A stretch of DNA of 48,558 nt, taken from assembly GCF_019966535.1 (NCBI RefSeq), contig NZ_JAIMID010000031.1:1-48558 (forward strand). Direction: 5' to 3'. Shown piece after piece: positions 38,547 to 47,019 of this stretch (its first letter is position 1; each line of letters opens with the position of its first letter). The notes under the pieces are model-generated. The model ran no database searches. It had not been told where the DNA came from and was given only the letters and a program-made list of their open reading frames with translations. The stretch comes from Mesobacterium pallidum. GTDB taxonomy: Bacteria; Pseudomonadota; Alphaproteobacteria; Rhodobacterales; Rhodobacteraceae. The position numbers were made by a program, and so were the translations under genes.

Positions 38547-40169
38547 ATGCGCGGACAAATGATGGCGATGCCCCTCACAATACACTCACTCATTGATCAC
38601 GGCGCTCGCTATCATGGCAACACCGAGATTGTGTCGGTGGAAACAGATGGCACAAAGACAAAGACGAACTGGAAAGGGATTTCGGATAGAGCCCGTCAGC
38701 TCGGCTCCGCGCTGACAAAGCTGGGGCTCTTCCAAGGGGATCGCGTGGCGACGATCGCGTGGAACAACGCGCGGCATCTGGAATGCTACTTCGGCATTTC
38801 CTGCGGTGGAATGGTGTGCCACACGATCAATCCACGCCTCTTCCCCGAACAGCTTGTCTATATCATCAACCACGCGGAAGACCGGGTCATCTTTTTTGAC
38901 AAGACGTTCCTGCCGATCATCGAAGGGATCAGGGAAAACCTGACGACGGTCGACACCTTCGTTCTCATGTCCGCGCGTGACGAAAAGGCAGCCAGCAAGA
39001 TCCCCGGACTTATATTCTACGAGGACTTCCTGGCCACGGGGGACGAAAACGCCGATTGGGTGGATGTCGACGAGAATGACGCCTCCAGCCTTTGCTATAC
39101 CTCCGGCACCACGGGTAATCCCAAGGGCGTTCTTTATTCGCACCGCTCTACGGTGTTGCATTCCTTGGGCGCGGCCCTTCCCGATACGCTGAATATTTCA
39201 GCGCGCGAAGTGATGATGCCGGTGGTTCCGATGTTCCACGTTAATGCCTGGGGCATCCCCTATGCCGCCGCGATGGTCGGCGCAAAACTGGTCCTGCCCG
39301 GTCCGGGGCTTGACGGTGACAGCCTCGCACGGCTGATCGACGACGAAGGCGTGACGGTCGCGCTTGGTGTTCCTACAATCTGGCAGGGGCTTCTCGCATC
39401 GCTCGACAAACTCGGCTCCAAAGCCGAGACCCTCACACGGACGGTGGTCGGCGGATCGGCCTGCCCGCCTTCGATGATCGCCGAATTCCGCGACAAATAT
39501 GGCACCGAAGTCGTGCACGCTTGGGGCATGACCGAAACCTCGCCTCTCGGGACCGCGAATGCCTTGCTGGAACGCCATGCGGGCATGACCAAGGAAGAAC
39601 AGGCCAAAGTGCGCGAAAGCCAGGGCCGCCCGCCCTATGGCGTGGAACTCAAGATCGTCGACGATGAAGGCAGTACACTTCCCGAGGATGGGGCGGCGCA
39701 AGGCAATCTTCGCATTCGCGGCCATTGGGTCGTAGACAGCTATTTCGGTGCGGAACCGGGTACGACTTTGGAATCCGATGGATGGTTTGAAACCGGCGAT
39801 GTGGCCTCGATTGATGCCGATGGGTTCATGACGATTCGAGACCGCTCCAAGGACATCATCAAATCGGGCGGGGAATGGATTTCCACCGTCGAACTTGAAG
39901 GAATCGCGGTCGCTCATCCCGGTATTGCAGATGCCGCCGCAATTGCGGCGAAGCATGTAAAATGGGACGAACGGCCGGTCCTTGTCGCTGTCAAGGCACC
40001 AGGGGCAAAAGTGTCAGAGAAGGATGTGATTTCCTTCTTCTCCGACAAAGTCGCCAAATGGCAGATCCCGGATGCGGTCGTTTTTGTGGATGAACTTCCA
40101 CGAAACGCAACTGGCAAAGTGCTGAAGAACAAGCTGCGGGAAGCATATGGAGACGTGCTTCTGGCGTAG
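38547..40169 (+). CDS. alkK: Medium-chain acyl-CoA synthetase AlkK
   Basis: A 540-residue AMP-forming ligase that activates the fatty acid product of AlkH to acyl-CoA. Motifs of the ANL superfamily are clear: SLCYTSGTTGNPKGVLYSH (P-loop), WGMTETSPLGT, DGWFETGDVASIDADGF and RDRSKDIIKSGGEWIS, with the C-terminal lysine in NATGKVLKNKLR. ATG 38547 has GGAAAGGA seven bases upstream; ATGs at 38559 and 38565 are alternatives. Length matches GPo1 AlkK (546). The thiolase and dehydrogenases downstream would use its product. Confidence 0.95.
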   Translation: MRGQMMAMPLTIHSLIDHGARYHGNTEIVSVETDGTKTKTNWKGISDRARQLGSALTKLGLFQGDRVATIAWNNARHLECYFGISCGGMVCHTINPRLFPEQLVYIINHAEDRVIFFDKTFLPIIEGIRENLTTVDTFVLMSARDEKAASKIPGLIFYEDFLATGDENADWVDVDENDASSLCYTSGTTGNPKGVLYSHRSTVLHSLGAALPDTLNISAREVMMPVVPMFHVNAWGIPYAAAMVGAKLVLPGPGLDGDSLARLIDDEGVTVALGVPTIWQGLLASLDKLGSKAETLTRTVVGGSACPPSMIAEFRDKYGTEVVHAWGMTETSPLGTANALLERHAGMTKEEQAKVRESQGRPPYGVELKIVDDEGSTLPEDGAAQGNLRIRGHWVVDSYFGAEPGTTLESDGWFETGDVASIDADGFMTIRDRSKDIIKSGGEWISTVELEGIAVAHPGIADAAAIAAKHVKWDERPVLVAVKAPGAKVSEKDVISFFSDKVAKWQIPDAVVFVDELPRNATGKVLKNKLREAYGDVLLA

Positions 40170-40182
40170 CCTGAAAACAGGC

Positions 40183-40212
40183 AGGCGGATTTGCAGATCG
40201 CATGTTCCGCCT
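40183..40212 (+). repeat. Hairpin between alkK and alkL
   Basis: AGGCGGA (40183-40189) and TCCGCCT (40206-40212) are perfect 7-bp arms around a 16-base loop, in the spacer before alkL. No T-run follows; a processing or attenuation role is possible. Confidence 0.5.
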
Positions 40213-40262
40213 CCTTGAGACCGAGCAAAATGCGCGGAAGAACGACTAAAAGGGAGGAATAA

Positions 40263-40949
40263 ATGAAACAATCTAATGTAAAATCCAAGGGGCCTTTTGC
40301 CTCGAAGTTTGTGTTAATCACGATGCTTGGTTGCTTTTCGTCGTTCAGCGTCGCAAATGCGGAACCGCTTTACTCCAAAGGCGACTGGCTTTTTGGCCTG
40401 AATGCGGCGAAAGTATTCACGAACGAAACGTTGGATTCAATCAGCGCGGGCGGTGCGCCAATACCGGGGTCTGGTATCGATATCTCCGATGACACCACAC
40501 TGAGTTTCGATGTTTCTTATTTCTTGAATTCATCTTTGGCATTGAATTTTTTTGGTGGTTTTCCTGCAACCGCCGATCTTACAGGAACCGGCAGCTTGGG
40601 GGGGATGACCGTCGGAGAGACAAAATACGGCCCTGCCATCTTGTCGCTTCAATATCACTTTCCGACTAATTCATCCGTTAGCCCTTATGTTGGTGCCGGT
40701 ATCGCTCGAATCTTGTTTCTGGAAGAACAAGGGGATGCACTTGCGGACTTCGACTTGAAAGACGCTTGGGCGCCTGCTCTCCAAGTTGGAATGCGCTATC
40801 AAATGAGCGATAATTGGTTTGCTAATGCCGATATACGTTACACGCCATTCGAAACAGATATCTCTGGGACACTCGGCGGGGCACCGGTCAGAGGCAAGGT
40901 TTCGGTGGACCCAACAATCTTGAATATCGGTGTTGCCTACCGGTTCTAG
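40263..40949 (+). CDS. alkL: Outer-membrane protein AlkL (OmpW family)
   Basis: A 228-residue protein with a signal peptide (MKQSNVKSKGPFASKFVLIT start, cut after VANA, about residue 34) followed by alternating beta-strand patterns of an 8-stranded OmpW barrel and a terminal aromatic (GVAYRF). NSSVSPYVGAGIARILFLEE and MRYQMSDNWFANADIRYTPF are typical. AlkL lets alkanes cross the outer membrane. AAAAGGGAGGA precedes ATG 40263. Length equals GPo1 AlkL (230). The gene is visibly AT-richer than alkB-K. Confidence 0.94.
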   Translation: MKQSNVKSKGPFASKFVLITMLGCFSSFSVANAEPLYSKGDWLFGLNAAKVFTNETLDSISAGGAPIPGSGIDISDDTTLSFDVSYFLNSSLALNFFGGFPATADLTGTGSLGGMTVGETKYGPAILSLQYHFPTNSSVSPYVGAGIARILFLEEQGDALADFDLKDAWAPALQVGMRYQMSDNWFANADIRYTPFETDISGTLGGAPVRGKVSVDPTILNIGVAYRF

Positions 40950-40963
40950 GGTCTCGTTTCTGA

Positions 40964-41012
40964 CGGAAGTAACCCGGAGCGCGCGTGTCGCGCCTCGGAA
41001 CATTTACTTCCG
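40964..41012 (+). terminator. Long hairpin behind alkL, probable operon end
   Basis: CGGAAGTAA (40964-40972) pairs perfectly with TTACTTCCG (41004-41012). Inside it, CCGGAGCGCG and CGCGCCTCGG form a second, nearly perfect stem, giving a long hairpin. AACTTCTTG follows rather than a clean T-run, so termination may be partial. It separates the alk operon from the beta-oxidation genes. Confidence 0.6.
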
Positions 41013-41092
41013 AACTTCTTGAAAAATGATTTCTGTACTGGGCAACGGACCAACGCGGTCTTCTTGATGCAGAACGAAGCAACGGTGAAAAA

Positions 41093-42280
41093 ATGAAAGA
41101 TATCGTAGTATTGGACGGTGCGCGAACAGCCATCGGAACCTTTGGAGGGGCTCTTGCCAACACGTCGCCTATCGAGCTTGGGGAGATCGTGGCGAAGGAG
41201 GCGATTGCTCGCTCTGGCATTGATGGCAGGCAAATTGAAAATGTGGTGTTTGGTCATGTTATTAATACTGAGCCGCGTGATATGTATCTTAGCCGCGCGG
41301 TCGCAATTGGGTCCGGAGTGCCAGAAGAAGCGCCCGCAATGAACGTAAACCGGCTCTGCGGTTCTGGGCTTCAAGCCATCGTGTCTGCGGCGCAGTCGTT
41401 GATTCAGGGAGATGCGGCCATAGCACTTGCCGGTGGCAGCGAAAGCATGAGCCGCTCGCCGTATATCATGCCGGCCATCCGCTGGGGGCAAAAAATGGGC
41501 GACACTGGTGCAACCGACATGATGCTCGGCGCACTCAATTGTCCGTTTGGCACAGGGCATATGGGGGTCACGGCGGAAAATGTTGCCTTAGAATATGCAA
41601 TTACCCGCGAGGCTCAAGACGAGTTTGCACTGCAAAGTCAGGAGCGCGCCCTGAACGCGATCAATAACGGGTATTTCAAATCCCAGATTGTTCCCGTCGA
41701 GGTGAAGGGCAAACGCAACATGGTGTCTTTTGATACTGATGAACATCCTAAGGCAAGTACACTGGAATCGCTTGGAAACCTGCGCCCAGCCTTCCAGAAG
41801 GATGGTACAGTCACGGCGGGAAATGCTTCGGGCCTAAATGACGGGGCCGCCGCAGTTGTATTAGCGACTGCAGATACTGCAGCCAGAGCGAGATTGAAAC
41901 CGCGAGCAAGGCTGCTCGGCTATCATATAGCAGGCGTGCGTCCGGACATCATGGGGATTGGGCCAATTCCAGCGGTATCAGGTCTTCTAAAGAGAACAGG
42001 ACTGACAATTTCAGATTTTGATGTGATCGAGTCGAATGAGGCTTTCGCGGCGCAAGCTCTAGCTGTGAGCAAGACTCTTGGTTTGGACAATAACAAGGTG
42101 AATCCCAATGGTGGCGCAATAGCACTTGGACACCCGATCGGGGCATCGGGGGTTATAATCTTTCTAAAGGCGCTCTACGAGCTAGAGCGTACAGGTTTGA
42201 AACGGGCTCTGGCAACCATGTGCATTGGTGGTGGGCAGGGCATCGCGGTTGCTCTGGAAGCTATCAGGCCTTCGACGTAA
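41093..42280 (+). CDS. fadA: Thiolase (acetyl-CoA acyltransferase), FadA type
   Basis: A 395-residue thiolase that cleaves 3-ketoacyl-CoA or joins two acetyl-CoA. The acyl-binding cysteine is Cys89 in VNRLCGSGLQAI; the catalytic His is in GGAIALGHPIGASG and the second Cys in MCIGGGQGIA. These motifs do not separate a beta-oxidation thiolase (FadA) from a biosynthetic one (PhaA/AtoB); the position next to acyl-CoA dehydrogenase and FadN genes favours FadA. ATG 41093 has only a weak binding site (ACGGTG). Base composition is lower in GC than the genes downstream, so it may have come with alkL or alkT. Confidence 0.9.
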   Translation: MKDIVVLDGARTAIGTFGGALANTSPIELGEIVAKEAIARSGIDGRQIENVVFGHVINTEPRDMYLSRAVAIGSGVPEEAPAMNVNRLCGSGLQAIVSAAQSLIQGDAAIALAGGSESMSRSPYIMPAIRWGQKMGDTGATDMMLGALNCPFGTGHMGVTAENVALEYAITREAQDEFALQSQERALNAINNGYFKSQIVPVEVKGKRNMVSFDTDEHPKASTLESLGNLRPAFQKDGTVTAGNASGLNDGAAAVVLATADTAARARLKPRARLLGYHIAGVRPDIMGIGPIPAVSGLLKRTGLTISDFDVIESNEAFAAQALAVSKTLGLDNNKVNPNGGAIALGHPIGASGVIIFLKALYELERTGLKRALATMCIGGGQGIAVALEAIRPST

Positions 42281-42411
42281 ACGTGCCGCTTTTGAACACG
42301 CTTGTCGATGGCTACAGGGTTGTTCTGGCCGCGCCGATCACCCAGCTCAGTCAGCTGATGGGATCGAACTTGATCATCGGCCCCGGACTCTCCATGGGCG
42401 TGCTTAACGAC

Positions 42412-42546
42412 GGGCTCGCCTACAGCAAATACCGACCCTGTCCGCTATTGGTGAAATACGTCGAAGTCGGCTGGCTCGGACAAAGGACCAAACTCGGATT
42501 TTACGATTTTCGCGGCGAGGACACGATTCCCGTTCCAACCCGCTGA
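42412..42546 (+). pseudogene. C-terminal remnant of a 3-hydroxybutyryl-CoA dehydrogenase-like gene
   Basis: The segment GLAYSKYRPCPLLVKYVEVGW followed by LGQRTKLGFYDFRGE matches the end of Hbd-type 3-hydroxyacyl-CoA dehydrogenases (family pattern YRPxPLLxxYVxAGxLGxKTxxGFYDY). The whole N-terminal NAD domain is missing. Upstream to 42281 the same frame shows a scrambled sequence that only loosely resembles the middle of the family. It lies between thiolase and the etfB scar and cannot be functional. Confidence 0.75.
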
Positions 42547-42569
42547 CCCTTGAAGAAAGGAATAGACCC

Positions 42570-42869
42570 ATGAAGGTGCTCGTTCCCGTCAAACGGGTGA
42601 TTGATTACAACGTTAAGGTCAAGGTTAAGGCGGACGGCACGGGTGTCGATCTTGCCAATGTGAAGATGTCGATGAACCCGTTCGACGAGATTTCTGTCGA
42701 AGAGGCGATCCGTATGAAAGAAGCCGGTGTGGCTTCCGAGGTGGTGATCGTGTCCATAGGTGAAAAGAAAACCACCGACACTATTCGCAACGCTTTGGCC
42801 ATGGGCGCGGACTTCGGCCTCGTCGCAGATCTGTTTGATGTTGTCCCGGAATTGACTGAGAAACTGTGA
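42570..42869 (+). pseudogene. In-frame etfB-etfA deletion fusion
   Basis: The 99-residue frame begins exactly like electron-transfer flavoprotein beta subunit (MKVLVPVKRVIDYNVKVKVK, then NPFDEISVEEAIRMKEAG and ALAMGAD), but after about 80 residues it switches to DFGLVADLFDVVPELTEKL, the normal C-terminus of the alpha subunit. Full EtfB is about 250 residues and EtfA about 310. The simplest reading is one deletion from within etfB to near the end of etfA (junction near 42807-42815), removing both cofactor domains. The ribosome binding site AAGAAAGGAA is intact, so a short peptide may still be made, but ETF activity is not expected. Confidence 0.88.
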
Positions 42870-42887
42870 TAAAAAGGAATTGAGGCA

Positions 42888-44675
42888 ATGACCTATGTTG
42901 CGCCAACAGAAGAAATGATGTTCGTCCTTGAAGAACTTTGCGGGCTGGACGAAATTTCGCAACTACCCGGGCTTGAGGAAGCCAGTCCCGACATAGTGGG
43001 AGCGATCCTCGAAGAGGCGGGGAAATTTGCAGGCGATGTGCTCGGACCGCTCAACGCTGCGGGCGATCAGGCTGGGCTCGGTTTTGCCATGGGGCAGGTG
43101 ACGACACCGGAAGGCTGGCGTGTCGCCTATGACACGCTGGTCGAGATGGGTTGGAACGCGCCCACGGCGGCGCCGGATCACGGAGGAATGGGCCTGCCGG
43201 AGGTGGTGAACGCCGCCATTATCGAAATGTTCAATGGCGCGAACACGGCGTTTCAGCTCTGTCCGCTTTTGACCCAGGGCGCGATTGAGGCGATCAACGG
43301 CTATGCCTCCGATGATCTCAAAACGCTCTACCTGCCGAAACTCGTGACCGGGGAATGGACCGGGACGATGAACTTGACTGAACCGCAGGCCGGGTCTGAT
43401 CTGGCCGCTATCCGCACGAAAGCGGTGCCGGAGGGGGATCACTACCGGATCAGCGGGCAGAAAATTTTCATTACCTATGGCGAACATGACCTGGCGGAAA
43501 ACATCATCCATCTCGTGCTCGCGCGCCTGCCAGATGCGCCCGCAGGCGTCAAAGGAATTTCGCTTTTCATTGTGCCGAAATTTATTCCCGATGCCGAGGG
43601 CACTCCGGGGTTGCGCAATGACCTGCGTTGTGTGTCGATTGAACATAAACTGGGCATTCACGCCAGTCCGACCTGCACCATGTCTTATGGCGATGAGGGC
43701 GGTGCCATCGGCTATCTGGTGGGTGAGCCCAACAAAGGGCTTCAGTACATGTTCACCATGATGAATAACGCGCGTTTGGGCGTGGGCCTGCAAGGTGTCG
43801 GTATTTCCGAGGCGGCCACGCAACATGCGGTGCGCTACGCGATGGACCGTGTGCAGGGCGGCACGCCCGAGGGCGCGGAAGCGGCCATTATGGGACACCC
43901 GGATATTCGCCGGATGCTGGGCCTGATGAAAGCGCGGACTGAAGCGGCAAGGGCTTTGGCATTTCGCGCGGCGCGGTCTCTGGATTTTGCGCATCGCGCA
44001 GAGGAAGACAAGACTCGTGCGCACCATCAGCGGCGCGTAGATCTTTTGATTCCGGTGGTGAAAGCCTGGTCAACGGAACTATCGGTGCATGTGGCATCTT
44101 TGGGCGTCCAAATCCATGGTGGCATGGGCTATATTGAGGAAACGGGCGCTGCGCAGCACCTGCGGGATGCGCGGATCACCACGATATACGAGGGCACGAC
44201 CGGCATTCAGGCGCTCGACCTAGTGGGCCGCAAGATCAAACGCGACAACGGCACCGCCGCGCGCGAGCTGATCGCCGAGATGAATGCGACCGCCGAGGGG
44301 CTGAAGACGCAGAGCGGCGGGGACGCCGATTGGTCCGGACTGAGCGCGATGGTCGAAGAGGCTGCCGGAATCGTCGGCGATCTGACCGACTGGCTAGTGG
44401 CGCAAAACGGTACGGAGCCCCTGTCGGCAGCTGTCAATATCCTTGAGGCTTTTGGGATTTGCCTCGGCGCCTGGGTGATGGGCGATGCCGCAATTTCGGC
44501 GTCCAAGCGTCTTGCAGAAGGGCGCAACACGACCCATGCAAAGGCCAAGCTGAGCATGGTGCGGTTCTATGCCTCAAATGTCTTCCCCATGGCGGCGGCA
44601 CTTCATGCGATTTCCAAGACTGGCAATGGCGCGACGCTTGCGCTGACGGCGGCGGATTTCGACCTCGCGATCTGA
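42888..44675 (+). CDS. Acyl-CoA dehydrogenase (FadE/DmdC-like, long form)
   Basis: A 595-residue flavoprotein for the first step of beta-oxidation. It has the acyl-CoA dehydrogenase N-terminal domain, the flavin/substrate loop MNLTEPQAGSDLAAIRTKA and KIFITYGEHDLAENIIHLVLA, the core TIYEGTTGIQALDLVGRKI with the likely catalytic glutamate, and an additional C-terminal domain as in DmdC and the large roseobacterial FadE proteins. ATG 42888 follows AAAAGGAATTGAGG. It should pass electrons to ETF, but the adjacent etf genes are deleted, so it depends on ETF encoded elsewhere. Confidence 0.92.
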   Translation: MTYVAPTEEMMFVLEELCGLDEISQLPGLEEASPDIVGAILEEAGKFAGDVLGPLNAAGDQAGLGFAMGQVTTPEGWRVAYDTLVEMGWNAPTAAPDHGGMGLPEVVNAAIIEMFNGANTAFQLCPLLTQGAIEAINGYASDDLKTLYLPKLVTGEWTGTMNLTEPQAGSDLAAIRTKAVPEGDHYRISGQKIFITYGEHDLAENIIHLVLARLPDAPAGVKGISLFIVPKFIPDAEGTPGLRNDLRCVSIEHKLGIHASPTCTMSYGDEGGAIGYLVGEPNKGLQYMFTMMNNARLGVGLQGVGISEAATQHAVRYAMDRVQGGTPEGAEAAIMGHPDIRRMLGLMKARTEAARALAFRAARSLDFAHRAEEDKTRAHHQRRVDLLIPVVKAWSTELSVHVASLGVQIHGGMGYIEETGAAQHLRDARITTIYEGTTGIQALDLVGRKIKRDNGTAARELIAEMNATAEGLKTQSGGDADWSGLSAMVEEAAGIVGDLTDWLVAQNGTEPLSAAVNILEAFGICLGAWVMGDAAISASKRLAEGRNTTHAKAKLSMVRFYASNVFPMAAALHAISKTGNGATLALTAADFDLAI

Positions 44676-44733
44676 GGTCCTTCGGCGCGGGTATCTTCGC
44701 CCACGCCAACACATAGTGAAGTCTGGAGATATC

Positions 44734-46986
44734 ATGAGCACGATCAAGACGGCCTTCGGGGTCGAGGATTTGGGATGCCGGCGCGTAGCGGTGATCGGCG
44801 CGGGAAATATGGGCGGCGGGATCGCAGCGCAGTTTGCCAATGCGGGGATTGCCGTCGATCTGCTGGATCGGGCGGGGCCGGATGGGGTGCGAGATGCGCC
44901 CGCTGAACGAGGCCTTGCGCAACAGATCGCGCGACAGGCGTTCATGGGGGAGGCGCCCGTCAGCCTGGTGCGGGTCGGCAATACCGAGGACCATCTGGAA
45001 CGTGTGGCGGAGGCGGATTGGATCGTCGAAGCCATCCTTGAAGACCTCGACCTAAAACGTGCACTTTACGAACGGATCGAGCCTTTGCGCAAACCCGATG
45101 CGATTGTCTCCTCCAACACCTCGACCATTCTGCGCGGACGGCTGATCGAAGGGCGCGGTGCGGCGTTTCAGGATCATTTCTTGATCAGCCATTTCTTCAA
45201 CCCGCCCCGGCGCATGGCACTATTGGAACTGATCGGATCTGAGGACCGGGTGGCGTTCGACCGCGCTGCCGAGATTGGGCGAAAGGCGCTTGGCAAAACC
45301 GTGATCGAATGCCGCGACACGCCGGGTTTCATCGCCAACCGACTGGGCTGTACCTGGCTTTCGGTGGCGGTGGTCGAGGCGTTGCGGCTTGGGCTGACGG
45401 TCGAGGAGGCAGATGCGGTGCACATGGCCTTTGGCGTGCCGCGCACGGGCGTCTTCGGCCTGCTGGATTTGGTCGGGCTTGATGTCGTCAAACCCATCTG
45501 GGGCTCGTTGATGGCGGCGCTGCCCCGGACGGACGCGATCAATGCGTTCGATCTGCCGGGGCAGGGGGTAATTACGGATCTTGTTTCTGCCGGGCGGTTC
45601 GGGCGCAAAAGCCGTGCCGGGTTTTACCGTAAGTCCGAGAGCGGTGCGTTGGAGGCGCTTGACCTGAACTCCGGCGTGTATCGTGCGCATAGCGGGTTCG
45701 CGCAGAAAGACCTGCCGGGGGCGGGGCGCGATCTCGATCTTTTGTTGAATAATGACACGGCCTCTGGGGCCTATGCGCGGGCGGTTCTGGCGCAGGTGGT
45801 GGACTATGCTTTGATCCACGCGGGTGAGATTGCGCCCTCGCTCAAGGAGACGGATCTCGGGATGGAGTTGGGCTATGCTTGGCGCGCGGGACCGGTAGCG
45901 TTGTGGCGGGAGCTGAGCCCTGAAACGCAGGCGCGTCTGCGGGCGCAGATGCCCGAAGGCGTGCCGTTCGAGGCGCTGGCGACTCCGGTCGTGCGGAGTG
46001 GCGAGGCGGACCGGCTGAGCCGGGCACAGGCCGCAGGCCAAGCACTGGCCCAAAATTCCTCTGCAGCGCTTTGGGATCTGGGCGATGATGTGATCTGCTT
46101 GGATATTCGGAGCAAAATGCACGCCCTTGCCCCCGCGGTCTTCGACATTCTCGAAGAGGGGGTGAGCCGCTTGAACGGCGCTGCGCGCGGGATGGTTGTC
46201 GGCAATCACAATCCGCGGGTGTTCTCCGCAGGTGCCGATCTGTCAAAGGTGGTGGCGTGGATCGAGGGCGGAAAATGGGCGGCGATCGAGGCCTTCATCA
46301 CGCGCGGGCAAATGGTTCTCGCCGCCCTGCGGACGGCCCACACGCCCAGCGTCGCCGCGATGCACGGGCTGGCGCTTGGCGGTGGGTGCGAGTTGGCGAT
46401 GCATTGCACGGGCACAGTGGCCCATGCCGAGACGCGGATCGGTCTGCCCGAACATCTTGTCGGTCTGGTGCCGGGCTGGGGCGGATGTCGGCGACTGTTG
46501 GACCGAGCCCGCGCCACAGCATCGCACGAGGCGGATTTGTCGGACCGGATCACGAGGGCCTTTCACGCGGCCACACTTGAGGCCCCCGCTGGGTCGGCGC
46601 GTGAGGCGGGGGATTTGGCTTTGTTGGATCCGTCTCAACCGGTGGTCATGCGTGACGACGATGTCTTTGCCGCAGCCCTTGCGCATCTCGACACATTGGA
46701 GCCGAGGCAGGGCGCGCAAGAGGTGGTGACATTGCGTCTGGATCGGCAGGCGGTTCTGAGCGGGTTGTTGTCGGAGCGCGAAACTGCCCGAGACGATGGG
46801 CGGATTACGCCGAACGCTTTTGCGCTTCAGTCGCGCATTGCCGAGATTTTCGCCGCAGGAGGGGCAGGGACGTCGGAGGCCGATCTGGCTGCTCTTGAGA
46901 GCGAGGTGTTCATGGCGCTGGTCGCGACGCCTGAAACGCTTGCGCGGATTGGCCACATGCTTCGGACCGGCAAACCGCTCCATTAA
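44734..46986 (+). CDS. Fused 3-hydroxyacyl-CoA dehydrogenase / enoyl-CoA hydratase (FadN type)
   Basis: A 750-residue bifunctional enzyme for the middle steps of beta-oxidation. The dehydrogenase part comes first: VAVIGAGNMGGGIAAQFANAG (NAD fold, about 18-38), ISHFFNPPRRMALLELI and VIECRDTPGFIANRLG. The enoyl-CoA hydratase/crotonase part follows (about 455-600: MVVGNHNPRVFSAGADLSKV, AMHGLALGGGCELAMHC). This order is the reverse of Escherichia coli FadB and equals Bacillus FadN. With thiolase and acyl-CoA dehydrogenase it forms a fadN-A-E-like set. ATG 44734 follows GGAG at 44724-44727. Confidence 0.92.
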   Translation: MSTIKTAFGVEDLGCRRVAVIGAGNMGGGIAAQFANAGIAVDLLDRAGPDGVRDAPAERGLAQQIARQAFMGEAPVSLVRVGNTEDHLERVAEADWIVEAILEDLDLKRALYERIEPLRKPDAIVSSNTSTILRGRLIEGRGAAFQDHFLISHFFNPPRRMALLELIGSEDRVAFDRAAEIGRKALGKTVIECRDTPGFIANRLGCTWLSVAVVEALRLGLTVEEADAVHMAFGVPRTGVFGLLDLVGLDVVKPIWGSLMAALPRTDAINAFDLPGQGVITDLVSAGRFGRKSRAGFYRKSESGALEALDLNSGVYRAHSGFAQKDLPGAGRDLDLLLNNDTASGAYARAVLAQVVDYALIHAGEIAPSLKETDLGMELGYAWRAGPVALWRELSPETQARLRAQMPEGVPFEALATPVVRSGEADRLSRAQAAGQALAQNSSAALWDLGDDVICLDIRSKMHALAPAVFDILEEGVSRLNGAARGMVVGNHNPRVFSAGADLSKVVAWIEGGKWAAIEAFITRGQMVLAALRTAHTPSVAAMHGLALGGGCELAMHCTGTVAHAETRIGLPEHLVGLVPGWGGCRRLLDRARATASHEADLSDRITRAFHAATLEAPAGSAREAGDLALLDPSQPVVMRDDDVFAAALAHLDTLEPRQGAQEVVTLRLDRQAVLSGLLSERETARDDGRITPNAFALQSRIAEIFAAGGAGTSEADLAALESEVFMALVATPETLARIGHMLRTGKPLH

Positions 46987-47019
46987 ATGATGGCTCAAGG
47001 GTCGTTGCGACGGTTTCCG

